Notes: generated by a model from the sequence alone, not told the origin. A stretch of 10,266 nucleotides of DNA from Burkholderiales bacterium (GCA_016197345.1 JACPVY010000052.1:1-10266), one strand, 5' to 3'; shown: positions 1 to 6,962, counted from the stretch's first letter. A program made the numbers and translations.

Positions 1-2295
1 ACCGATAACGGTACGCCAGTCTTGAACGCGAGCAAGGCGATCACCGTCAGCGTAACCAATGTCAACGATACGCCAGTGATCACCTCCGGCACCACCGCCA
101 GCGCGGCAGAAAACATCGCTGCCAATACCGTGGTGTATACCGCCACCGCCACCGATCAAGATGTCGGCCAAACCTTGACCTACAGCTTATCCGGCACCGA
201 CGCGGCATCTTTCACGATTAATGCGACCACTGGCGCGGTTTCCATCATCAGTTCGCCAAACTTTGAAGCGAAGGCGAGCTATAGCTTCAACGTCGTCGCC
301 ACCGACAACGGCACGCCTGTACTGAACGCCAGCAAAGCAGTGACGCTGAACATCACCAATGTCAATGAGGCACCGGTCGTCACCTCATTAGCGACAGCCA
401 GCGTGGTGGAAGGTACCCCAACTAGCACGGTGGTGTACACGGCGACAGCGACTGATGTTGATGCTGGCACGACCTTGACCTATAGCTTGAGTGGTACCGA
501 TGCGGCTGCATTCGATATCAATGCAAGCACGGGTGCTGTCACGCTGAAAGCGGTGCCAAATTTTGACACAAAAAACAGCTATAGCTTCAATGTGGTAGCA
601 ACCGATAACGGCACACCAGCATTAAATGCGAGCAAGGCAGTGACACTCAACGTCACCGATACCGCGCTAACGATTTTCTCTGATGCTGTTGTAAGCGTGC
701 CGGAAAATTTACCATCAAATACCGTGGTGTATAACGCGCGTGCCTACGACCCGCTTAGCAACAGTAGCATCACTTTTAGCGTCAGTGGGACAGACGCAGC
801 TGCCTTCAATATCGACGCTAATTCGGGTGCGGTCACATTGAAAAATCGGCCAGATTATGAAACAAAACCGAGCTATAGCTTCAATGTCATTGCGACTGAA
901 AACAATACCGCAGCGACTAGCAGCAGCAAGGCTGTTACGCTGAATATTACTGATAACGCTAACGAATTATTGACCATTACTTCGCCAGCAATCGCAACAA
1001 TCCCGGAACGTACCAATATGGTGACAGTGAATGATCCCACCTTGGGTACTTTCTCAGGCATTTATGTGTACACCATCACGGCTGCAACGCAGTGGCCAAC
1101 CGCTCACTACGAATTTAGCCTTCTTTCTTATAATTCTGACAAATTCATTGTTCAACAAGAAACCGGCAACGTGTATTTAAAAAATGCCTCCGACTTATAT
1201 CCTGGGGCGGTTTATAAATTCAACGCCTATGTGTACGATGACCTGAATCTAACAGCCTTCGTAAACAAAGTTGTGGAAATTGATGTGCTAAACGTCAACG
1301 ATCCGCCAGTGGTGACCAGTGCCAGCACCGTTTCAATCGCCGATCATTTGGCGGCTGGTTCAAAGGTGTATACGACAACCTACTCCGATATCGATGGGGA
1401 TTTAGTAGACTTTAGTTTGAGTGGCCCCGATGCGAGTGCTTTCGATATCCACCCACTCTCCGGCGTAGTGAAGTTGAAAGCGACTGCTGATGCTGCAACT
1501 AAGGCCAGCTATAACTTTAATGTTATCGTTACTGACGAAGGATCACCACTGCTAACTACCATCAAAGCGGTGACGATAAATGTTGCCCCCACGCCAGTGA
1601 TTTCATCGGCGGCCAGCTTCAATGTGTTGGAAAACATGCCAGTTGGCACAACGGTGTATACGGCGACAACGAGCGCGCCGCCTGTGCTTGTATCAGGCGT
1701 GAACTACTTGTCTTACTCCTTGAGCGGCGCCGACGCTAGCGCGTTTTCTATTAACTCGACGACTGGTGCGGTATCGCTCAAGGTATCACCAGATTACGAA
1801 ACCAAAACGAGCTACAACTTCAATGTGGTGGCATATGATGGTGGTACGGGCTTGCAAGGTAGCAAGGCAGTTACGCTCAATGTAATCAATGCAGTCAGCG
1901 AAACAATTGCTTTCGCCGATACGCGATCTGCTATCACAGTGGCGGAAAATGTAGCGACAACTGCAGCAATCTACAATATTCAAGCAACGACTAACCTTGC
2001 CAACCCCAATATGTCTTACAGCATATCTGGCGTCGATGCGTCACAATTTGCCGTCAACGCGACGACTGGCGCCGTTACGTTTGTGAATTCACCAAACTAT
2101 GAAGCGAAATCGATTTATCACATCTCGGTGACAGCAACCGATGTCAACCACTCCGCTAATACAATCAGCGAAGCGGTTGACATCAATATCCAAAACCTCA
2201 GGCGATACCTCGTATTTGAGCGTCAATGCCAACACTGGCGCGGTGAGCTTGACTGCTGCCGCAGATTACGCCACCAAATCGTTCTATTTAGTTGA
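1..2295 (+). CDS. Cadherin-repeat surface adhesin, internal part (5' end outside window, 3' end frameshifted)
   Basis: Frame 1 is open from the first base, so the gene begins upstream of the window; the TTG at 22 is internal and not a start. The protein is a string of Ig-like cadherin modules of about 100 residues. Each has a VND/VNE-x-P linker, an xEN motif, ATDxD, a Y-S-L-S-G-T-D-A stretch, NA-x-TGAV and a closing ATDNGTP then SKAVTLN. Such arrays form long, calcium-stiffened stalks of secreted adhesins in Gram-negative bacteria. Seven complete modules are read up to about 2190. After that, roughly 33 residues rich in Arg, Cys and Gln bear no resemblance to a cadherin module, and the frame stops at 2293-2295. 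The real continuation is in frame 2 (next CDS), so this stop is the result of a frameshift. Identity as a cadherin array is firm; function as an adhesin is inferred from architecture. Confidence 0.9.
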   Translation, partial: TDNGTPVLNASKAITVSVTNVNDTPVITSGTTASAAENIAANTVVYTATATDQDVGQTLTYSLSGTDAASFTINATTGAVSIISSPNFEAKASYSFNVVATDNGTPVLNASKAVTLNITNVNEAPVVTSLATASVVEGTPTSTVVYTATATDVDAGTTLTYSLSGTDAAAFDINASTGAVTLKAVPNFDTKNSYSFNVVATDNGTPALNASKAVTLNVTDTALTIFSDAVVSVPENLPSNTVVYNARAYDPLSNSSITFSVSGTDAAAFNIDANSGAVTLKNRPDYETKPSYSFNVIATENNTAATSSSKAVTLNITDNANELLTITSPAIATIPERTNMVTVNDPTLGTFSGIYVYTITAATQWPTAHYEFSLLSYNSDKFIVQQETGNVYLKNASDLYPGAVYKFNAYVYDDLNLTAFVNKVVEIDVLNVNDPPVVTSASTVSIADHLAAGSKVYTTTYSDIDGDLVDFSLSGPDASAFDIHPLSGVVKLKATADAATKASYNFNVIVTDEGSPLLTTIKAVTINVAPTPVISSAASFNVLENMPVGTTVYTATTSAPPVLVSGVNYLSYSLSGADASAFSINSTTGAVSLKVSPDYETKTSYNFNVVAYDGGTGLQGSKAVTLNVINAVSETIAFADTRSAITVAENVATTAAIYNIQATTNLANPNMSYSISGVDASQFAVNATTGAVTFVNSPNYEAKSIYHISVTATDVNHSANTISEAVDINIQNLRRYLVFERQCQHWRGELDCCRRLRHQIVLFS
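61..2190 (+). repeat. Tandem array of seven cadherin-module coding repeats, about 300 nt each
   Basis: Module boundaries, taken at the linker codons, are about 61-360, 361-660, 661-960, 961-1293, 1294-1584, 1585-1890 and 1891-2190; bases 1-60 are the tail of an earlier module. The first three are exactly 300 nt apart and the first two are the most alike. The fourth is longer (111 codons) and the most divergent: it lacks the TDAAAF core and has a Trp-containing segment. Conserved blocks in nucleotide form include AGCTATAGCTTCAA and variants of AGCAAGGCAGT. The sequence similarity makes this region prone to recombination and to assembly collapse. Confidence 0.88.
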
Positions 2296-3490
2296 TTTAC
2301 GCGCTACAGATAACGGTTCGCCACCGTCTTATTCCGACCTCTGGTTGTGGGTTGGTGTCAAGACAACCTCATCCGCGCCATCCAAAGCGGCAGGTGTGAC
2401 GTTCAATGCACAAAGCACCGCCACCAAAACGATTGCACCTAGCCTCGATAGCGTCTGGCATCAAGGCAACGCTGATCAAGCGCAAACCTTGCTGGCGGTA
2501 CACGATGATGCCGCTAAGCCGGGCGAGTTGAGCTTGAAATTGGCTAACAATGCGCATCAGCTCAGCGCCGATGCTGGTAGCAATACAGTTGGCACACAAG
2601 GCTTTTATGTTGTCGGTGGCAATGGTCAGACCTTGGCGCAAGCTAGCATTAGCGACAAGGCTGGCGCTGTGACGAACTTGAGCGCCTTTGCCCCATTGGT
2701 GCTCGATCTGGATGGCAAAGGCATTCATTTATCTGCCGCTTCGGTCAGCCGTAGCACGATGGATGTCAACGACGATGGTGTGCGCGACTTCACTGGCTGG
2801 GTAGCGAAGGGCAACGGGCTGCTGGCCTTTGATGGCAGCAACAACGGCAAAGTCGATAATATCGCCGAGTTGAGCTTCCAAGCCTATAGCAAAGGCGGCA
2901 ATTCCAGTCTGGAAGGCTTTGCTACCGTGTTCGATAGCAATCACGATGGCGTGTTTGATGCCAAAGATGCGCTGTGGAAGCAAGTGGGGGTTTGGAGCGA
3001 CAACAACCAGAACGGGCAAAACGATGCGGGTGAATTCAGCTCACTCGATGCTATTGGCATCAGTGCAATCAAGCTCAAAGGCGTGGCGCAAAACAGCAGC
3101 AGCAATGGCAACGCGATTTTGAGTACGACCAACGTGGTGTGGAAAGATGGCCATACTACGGTTGCCGCTGAGGCCGATCTGGGCTTTGTTTCCGGTACAG
3201 CCACCGGCGCGAGCGTGGTAGCACTACATGGCACGACAGCGGTTGATACGTTCACCATCAAACCTATGCTTGCTGGTGCGACCACGATTGATCAGTTCTC
3301 TAGCACGGGGAATGATCATCTCGTCTTCTCGCATCGCTTCAACGATTTGCAGTTCACGAGTGCCAACGACGTGCTAGCCCACGCCCATCAAGAAAACGGC
3401 AACACCATCATCGACCTTGGCTTAGGACAAACCTTGACCTTGACCGGTGTGGTGAAACTCGATGTGAGTGCCATTTCATTAGTCGGCTAA
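2141..3490 (+). CDS. C-terminal part of the same adhesin: half cadherin module, calcium-binding loops and type I secretion-like C-terminus
   Basis: Frame 2 continues the adhesin. An ATG lies at 2141, but meaningful homology starts near 2183 and no ribosome binding site precedes the ATG, so independent expression is doubtful. Using that ATG as residue 1: residues 16-73 are the back half of cadherin module 8; 185-197 contain APLVLDLDGKG; D208-D216, D231-D239, D265-D275 and D287-E298 are EF-hand/dockerin-type DxNxDGxxD loops that should bind Ca2+. Residues 369-449 (DTFTI, then ANDVLAHA, NTIIDLG, LTLTGV and a hydrophobic end) resemble the glycine/aspartate-rich C-termini of RTX proteins exported by type I secretion. 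No ABC transporter, membrane fusion or outer membrane partner is in the window. Together with the preceding fragment this is one gene, interrupted here; a terminator follows at 3558. Confidence 0.85.
   Translation: MSTTPLIQSAKRLTSISKTSGDTSYLSVNANTGAVSLTAAADYATKSFYLVDLRATDNGSPPSYSDLWLWVGVKTTSSAPSKAAGVTFNAQSTATKTIAPSLDSVWHQGNADQAQTLLAVHDDAAKPGELSLKLANNAHQLSADAGSNTVGTQGFYVVGGNGQTLAQASISDKAGAVTNLSAFAPLVLDLDGKGIHLSAASVSRSTMDVNDDGVRDFTGWVAKGNGLLAFDGSNNGKVDNIAELSFQAYSKGGNSSLEGFATVFDSNHDGVFDAKDALWKQVGVWSDNNQNGQNDAGEFSSLDAIGISAIKLKGVAQNSSSNGNAILSTTNVVWKDGHTTVAAEADLGFVSGTATGASVVALHGTTAVDTFTIKPMLAGATTIDQFSSTGNDHLVFSHRFNDLQFTSANDVLAHAHQENGNTIIDLGLGQTLTLTGVVKLDVSAISLVG
2183..2201 (+). other. Deletion/frameshift junction inside the cadherin array
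   Basis: Up to the bases TCAATATCC (2183-2191) frame 1 reads the end of module 7 (AVDINI). From the same bases frame 2 reads S-I-S-K-T then SGDTSYLSVNANTGAVSL, which is the middle of a cadherin module. Compared with the other modules, about 40 residues (linker, first strands, ATDxD) are absent between the two halves. Because TCAATATC can be read as the end of one module (D-I-N-I) and as the Y-S-I-S core of the next, a deletion between two such short matching stretches would give exactly this junction and a shift of reading frame. Seen directly: the frame switch and the missing half module. Inferred: the mechanism. Confidence 0.75.
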
Positions 3491-3498
3491 GGTGACAC

Positions 3499-3531
3499 GC
3501 TGCGCTTACGTGCATCTGGCGTAAGCGCGGT
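3499..3531 (+). other. Stem-loop directly after the adhesin stop codon
   Basis: GCGCTTACG (3502-3510) pairs perfectly with CGTAAGCGC (3520-3528) around a 9-nt loop, and the stem can be extended by G-T and C-G pairs outward. There is no T-run after it, so on its own it is not a classical terminator. It may protect the mRNA 3' end or act with the terminator 30 nt downstream. Confidence 0.5.
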
Positions 3532-3557
3532 GGTGATCCTCATGCTAGATCAAACAG

Positions 3558-3594
3558 AAAGCGACGGGCAGTATAAACCGTCGCTTTTTTCTTT
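3558..3594 (+). terminator. Intrinsic terminator of the adhesin gene
   Basis: AAAGCGACGG (3558-3567) pairs perfectly over 10 bp with CCGTCGCTTT (3578-3587) around a 10-nt loop, followed by a T-run at 3585-3590 and CTTT. It lies 68 nt after the adhesin stop codon and is a textbook Rho-independent terminator. The reverse strand also has an A-run before the stem, but no gene reads into it from the right. Confidence 0.88.
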
Positions 3595-3849
3595 CCGGCG
3601 TCGGTAGTGTGCGATGCAAAGTGCCCGCACCTTGACTGGCTTTTCGTTGTAAAATGCCGCGCGATTGTGCTTTACCGCCCATTTTCCCTATTCTTCACGC
3701 CAATTTCTGTGTCGATCCGGGTGTCACCCTTATTTACCCTGATGGACATAGCGCGATGCAATATTCACTCTTTCGCTTTATAACGCCCGTTAGCGCCTGC
3801 TTTCTGTGCCTAGCCGCGCTGTGCTCGCCTATTTCGACTTTTCATGACT
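3595..3849 (+). other. Intergenic region and probable leader of ycaO
   Basis: About 255 nt without a recognised gene. It holds a possible promoter near 3650 and an unsupported reading frame of 65 codons from ATG 3654 that stops at 3849-3851, just before the ycaO start. Its second half (from ATG 3756) would encode a hydrophobic, Cys-containing stretch resembling a signal peptide, but no ribosome binding site precedes either ATG and the product matches nothing known to me. If transcription starts near 3660, ycaO has an untranslated leader of about 200 nt. Confidence 0.4.
3632..3655 (+). promoter_or_regulatory. Weak candidate promoter for ycaO
   Basis: TAAAAT at 3650-3655 is a fair -10 element, and TTGACT at 3632-3637 is a good -35 element, but only 12 nt separate them instead of about 17, so they probably do not work as a pair. 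The TAAAAT box, followed by a GC-rich stretch, is the better part of the signal and may act with an activator or a poorer -35. The location, downstream of the adhesin terminator and upstream of ycaO, is right. Confidence 0.25.
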
Positions 3850-3854
3850 GAGGT
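3850..3854 (+). promoter_or_regulatory. Ribosome binding site deciding the ycaO start
   Basis: GAGGT at 3850-3854 stands 4 nt before ATG 3859. The in-frame ATG at 3844 would place this site inside the gene and has no Shine-Dalgarno of its own. Starting at 3859 gives MQTNTFIPGKD, nearly the same N-terminus as E. coli YcaO (MTQTFIPGKD), which supports the later start. Confidence 0.7.
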
Positions 3855-3858
3855 CTCC

Positions 3859-5583
3859 ATGCAAACCAATACTTTTATCCCCGGCAAAGATGCCTCGCTC
3901 GAATCGACAATTGCGACGATGCAGGCCAAGCTTGCCAAACGCGGTTTTGAATTAGTCGAATCCTCGCTCTTGCACGAAGTCGATGGCATTTGGTCGACTC
4001 ATATGAAGGATAAAGAATGCCCGATGCTGTTTTCCAATGGCAAAGGGGCGACCGAGCTAGCCGCGCGCGCGAGCGCGTATGGTGAATTTTTTGAGCGCTT
4101 AGGAACACATTATTTCTGGACCCATTTTTATCTCGGCGAAACCCGCGCGAATCGCCCATTTGTGCATTACCCACAAGAACGCTGGTTTGCGCCGACTGAA
4201 GAGAATACTTGGCCAGCAGAGATGCTCAATCCAGAATTGCATGCGTTCTATAACCCAGAAGGTGAAATCGGTGCCGATGTGTTGGTCGATCTCAATTCTG
4301 GCAACGTCGCGCGCGGCATCTGCACCCTGCCCTACCAACGCTTGCGCGACGGTGCGACCACCTTTATTCCGGTCAATATCATCGGTAATTTATATGTCAG
4401 CAATGGCATGGCGGCTGGCAATACGCTGATGGAAGCACGTACGCAAGCGCTGTCCGAAATTTTTGAACGCCATATCAAGTACCGCATCATTAGCGAAGGC
4501 TTATGTTTGCCCGAAGTGCCGGATGAAGTGATTGCACGCTATCCGAATATCGCCGCTGGCATCGCTGGTTTGCGCAAAGCAGGTTTTGGTATTTTGGTGA
4601 AAGATGCGTCGCTCGGTGGCAAATATCCGGTGATGAATGTGACGTTGTTGCACCCGCAAGATCAAGGCGTGTTTTCTAGCTATGGCGCGCATCCCCGTTT
4701 TGAAATTGCGCTAGAACGCGCGATGACGGAATTGCTGCAAGGCCGTGCTTTAGATTCGTTGACGGGCTTCCCAGAACCTGGCTTTGATATGAGCGAAATC
4801 AACGCCGTCGCCAATTTGGAAATCCATTTCGTCGATTCGAGCGGCGTCATCAGTTGGGATTTCATGCGTGACACGCCTGATTTCCCATTCGCCGATTGGA
4901 ATTTCTCCACCACCACGCAAGAAGATTACGATTGGCTAGTGGCCTGCATCCATGCCGAAGGCAAAGATATTTACGTCGCCGATTTCGATGAGCAAGGTGC
5001 TTATGCTTGCCGCATTTTGGTCCCTAGCATGTCGGAAATTTATCCGGTTGAAGATTTGGAATGGGAAAACAATAGCGTCGGCAATTTGATCCGTCCCTAT
5101 TTAGTGCGCCTGCAAGATTTGAGTGAAGACGAATGCGATAATTTGCTGGATGAATTGCAAACGCAAAACCTGAACGATGAACGCCCGTTGTGGGAAATTT
5201 TGGGCTTAGCGATTCCAGTCGGCACTGCATGGAAGCAACTACGCATCGGCGAATTGAAGACCCTGCTAGCGCTCGCCGTGGGCGATGTTGAAGCGATTTT
5301 GGAAGGCTGCGATTGGATTCACCACTTCCGCGATTTGGAACCAAAACGCCGCTTAGTGTATCGCTGCATCGAAAGCATCTTGACGCTAGAAGACTCCGCA
5401 CAATATCAGCGCGTACTGGGTCTGCTATACGGTGAAGAAACGCTAGCGACGGCAAAAGCATTGCTAGCGCGCGAACAGCGCTTCTTTGGTCTGGATAATT
5501 TAGGGCCAAATATGGAAGGCAGTGCGATGCATCAAACTTTGCTCGCCGCATACGATAAATTGTTTGCGCCTGATCGGGCTTAA
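3859..5583 (+). CDS. ycaO: YcaO protein, standalone E. coli YcaO type (ATP-dependent cyclodehydratase fold; linked to S12 methylthiolation)
   Basis: The 574-residue product aligns along its full length with E. coli YcaO (about 586 residues). Shared stretches include FIPGKDA at the N-terminus, SNGKGAT, FVHYPQERW, NIIGNLYVSNGM, EARTQALSEIFER, TELLQGR, DWNFSTTT and RIGELK. Residues matching known ATP/Mg2+ ligands are present: K10 in the FIPGK motif, E76 and E79-R80 in GEFFER, and E192, Q196, E200, E203-R204 in the second motif. The last 150 or so residues form the helical C-terminal part seen in the E. coli protein. YcaO enzymes activate backbone amides with ATP; the E. coli protein was linked to beta-methylthiolation of ribosomal protein S12 by RimO, though how is not clear. 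No precursor peptide, dehydrogenase or partner gene of an azoline cluster is nearby, so a housekeeping role is more likely than peptide modification. The protein is expected in the cytoplasm. Confidence 0.95.
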   Translation: MQTNTFIPGKDASLESTIATMQAKLAKRGFELVESSLLHEVDGIWSTHMKDKECPMLFSNGKGATELAARASAYGEFFERLGTHYFWTHFYLGETRANRPFVHYPQERWFAPTEENTWPAEMLNPELHAFYNPEGEIGADVLVDLNSGNVARGICTLPYQRLRDGATTFIPVNIIGNLYVSNGMAAGNTLMEARTQALSEIFERHIKYRIISEGLCLPEVPDEVIARYPNIAAGIAGLRKAGFGILVKDASLGGKYPVMNVTLLHPQDQGVFSSYGAHPRFEIALERAMTELLQGRALDSLTGFPEPGFDMSEINAVANLEIHFVDSSGVISWDFMRDTPDFPFADWNFSTTTQEDYDWLVACIHAEGKDIYVADFDEQGAYACRILVPSMSEIYPVEDLEWENNSVGNLIRPYLVRLQDLSEDECDNLLDELQTQNLNDERPLWEILGLAIPVGTAWKQLRIGELKTLLALAVGDVEAILEGCDWIHHFRDLEPKRRLVYRCIESILTLEDSAQYQRVLGLLYGEETLATAKALLAREQRFFGLDNLGPNMEGSAMHQTLLAAYDKLFAPDRA

Positions 5584-5607
5584 AAAGTGACATAACGACA
5601 GTGTAGG

Positions 5608-5628
5608 GCGGGCAACTTTGTTGCCCGC
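5608..5628. repeat. REP-like perfect palindrome after ycaO
   Basis: GCGGGCAAC (5608-5616) and GTTGCCCGC (5620-5628) are exact reverse complements around a TTT loop. The surrounding GTAGGGCGGGCAAC...GTTGCCCGCGGAT form resembles short palindromic intergenic elements dispersed in many proteobacterial genomes. It begins 25 nt after the ycaO stop codon and is followed by ATTTTGAT, a poor T-tract, so it may also act as a weak terminator. Only one copy is in this window, so dispersal is inferred. Confidence 0.55.
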
Positions 5629-5901
5629 GGATTTTGATCTTGCGAAAATCTGCCATCGTTACACCATTCATCACATCGCGCTCGTCTTGCGCGATGCAAG
5701 CCGCTGCCACGAGCAAGCAATTAGCCTAAGCGCTAATGATTCGCCCATCCACACACAAAACCGAATCCATCCTCCACAAAAGCACTAGCCAGCTCTCGAT
5801 GCTTTGGCTACGATGCGCAGCTAAGCAATTCATAAGAACGCCCGGTGCATGCAATGTGCACCATCTTCTAGCGTCAGTTTTCCCTATCCACAACACAGAA
5901 A
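5629..5901. other. Intergenic region between ycaO and the phospholipase gene
   Basis: About 270 nt with no supported gene on either strand. The only structure seen is a small hairpin, GGTGCA (5844-5849) with TGCACC (5857-5862) around 7 nt, without a T-run. No -35/-10 pair of good quality was found, although the promoter of the phospholipase gene should lie here. Short minus-strand reading frames cross it but have no ribosome binding site or recognisable product. Confidence 0.5.
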
Positions 5902-5912
5902 AAGGATGAGAC

Positions 5913-6962
5913 ATGTTTGCAGCGCACAGCTTTAGCCGCCGTTTTTTTCAATTCGCAACAGCCTTTGTGTTTAGCCTCGCCGCTAGTCACGCTAACGCCC
6001 ACAACCACAGCGCGTATTCGCACGATGCGCAAGTCAATGCTTACCATGCCGACTGGATGCAAGGCATTAGCGGCGATAAGGCCTTACGTGATATCTCGAT
6101 CCCCGGCACCCACGATACGATGTCGTTCTACGGTGGCGATATTGTGCAAACCCAGTCCATGTCGCTCGACAATCAATTGATGGCGGGGATCCGCATGCTC
6201 GATATCCGCTGCCGCCGCATCGACAATAAATTCGCGATTCATCATGGCTTCGTTTATCAACACGCTAATTTTGATGATGTGCTGCAAGCGGTGACACGTT
6301 TCTTAGCCGCGCACCCTAGCGAAACGGTGATGATGCGGGTGTCGGAAGAATATGATGTCGCGAATAGTAATTTGAGTTTTGCGGAAATTTTTACGAATTA
6401 CGCGAACGATGCTCGCTATAGCCAATATTTTTGGCGCGGGAATAATAGCGATGTCACGTTAAATAATGTACGCGGAAAAATCGTCGTCATGCGCAATTTC
6501 TCTGGCATTGATTTCGGCATCCCTTATGGCAGCATGCAAGCGCAAGATGCCTACAATATGACGACGAATTGGGATTTGTATAGCAAATGGGAAAAGGTGA
6601 AAAATCATTTGAATACTGCCAATAATGCGCAAAATCTACCCGCGGCACAGCATGGTTTTTACATCAATTATTTATCGGCATCGGGTGGCTCATTTCCTTA
6701 TTTCGTTGTCAGCGGCCATTCCAGCCCCGGTACTGGCGCGCCACGTTTGGCAACAGGCTTAACCACGCCCGGTTGGAAAAATTCTTACCCTGATTTCCCG
6801 CGTGTGAGTTGCTTCATCGGCATTTGCACAATTGCATTCGAAGGCACCAATGTATTAACTTATGATTACTTAAACCGCATCCGTTTTAGCGGCGTGATCA
6901 TGACTGATTTCCCCGGCGCTGGCTTGATTGGTCGCATTATTGAGTTGAACCAAAAGCGCTAA
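5913..6962 (+). CDS. Exported phosphatidylinositol-specific phospholipase C-type protein (PI-PLC X domain)
   Basis: The product has 349 residues. ATG 5913 follows an AAGGATGAG ribosome binding site at 5902-5910. Residues 1-29 form a signal peptide with SRRFF at 8-12, a hydrophobic core and an A-N-A cleavage site before H30; SRRxF fits the twin-arginine consensus. The X domain starts near residue 58. SIPGTHD supplies the general base H67 with D68; MLDIR supplies R99, equal to the arginine that replaces calcium in Bacillus PI-PLC; IHHG supplies the general acid H111. HPSETVMMRVSEEY (134-147) and RGKIVVMRNFSG (187-198) are typical strands, and TDFPG (331-335) closes the barrel. The enzyme should cleave the phosphodiester of phosphatidylinositol or a similar lipid outside the cytoplasm, without a metal. 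It has three cysteines (C100, C300, C305). The real substrate is unknown. It has its own flanking hairpins and looks monocistronic. Confidence 0.93.
   Translation: MFAAHSFSRRFFQFATAFVFSLAASHANAHNHSAYSHDAQVNAYHADWMQGISGDKALRDISIPGTHDTMSFYGGDIVQTQSMSLDNQLMAGIRMLDIRCRRIDNKFAIHHGFVYQHANFDDVLQAVTRFLAAHPSETVMMRVSEEYDVANSNLSFAEIFTNYANDARYSQYFWRGNNSDVTLNNVRGKIVVMRNFSGIDFGIPYGSMQAQDAYNMTTNWDLYSKWEKVKNHLNTANNAQNLPAAQHGFYINYLSASGGSFPYFVVSGHSSPGTGAPRLATGLTTPGWKNSYPDFPRVSCFIGICTIAFEGTNVLTYDYLNRIRFSGVIMTDFPGAGLIGRIIELNQKR

Noticed and set aside
61..2190. CRISPR or non-coding satellite explanation of the regular repeats
   Set aside because: The 300-nt period is a protein-module period with open frame, synonymous variation and conserved cadherin motifs.
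2183..2201. Programmed ribosomal frameshifting in the adhesin
   Set aside because: There is no slippery heptamer or RF2-like signal, and about 40 residues of the module are missing, which frameshifting cannot explain.
3654..3851. Reading frame of 65 codons just before ycaO
   Set aside because: No ribosome binding site, no recognisable product, and it lies over the probable promoter and leader; kept only as a possible leader frame in the findings.
5024..5716. Minus-strand reading frame of 230 codons
   Set aside because: It is mostly antisense to the well-supported ycaO, runs through the REP-like palindrome, and its product resembles nothing.
5844..5862. Small hairpin GGTGCA/TGCACC as a terminator or riboswitch
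   Set aside because: Only 6 bp, no T-run and no resemblance to a known riboswitch.
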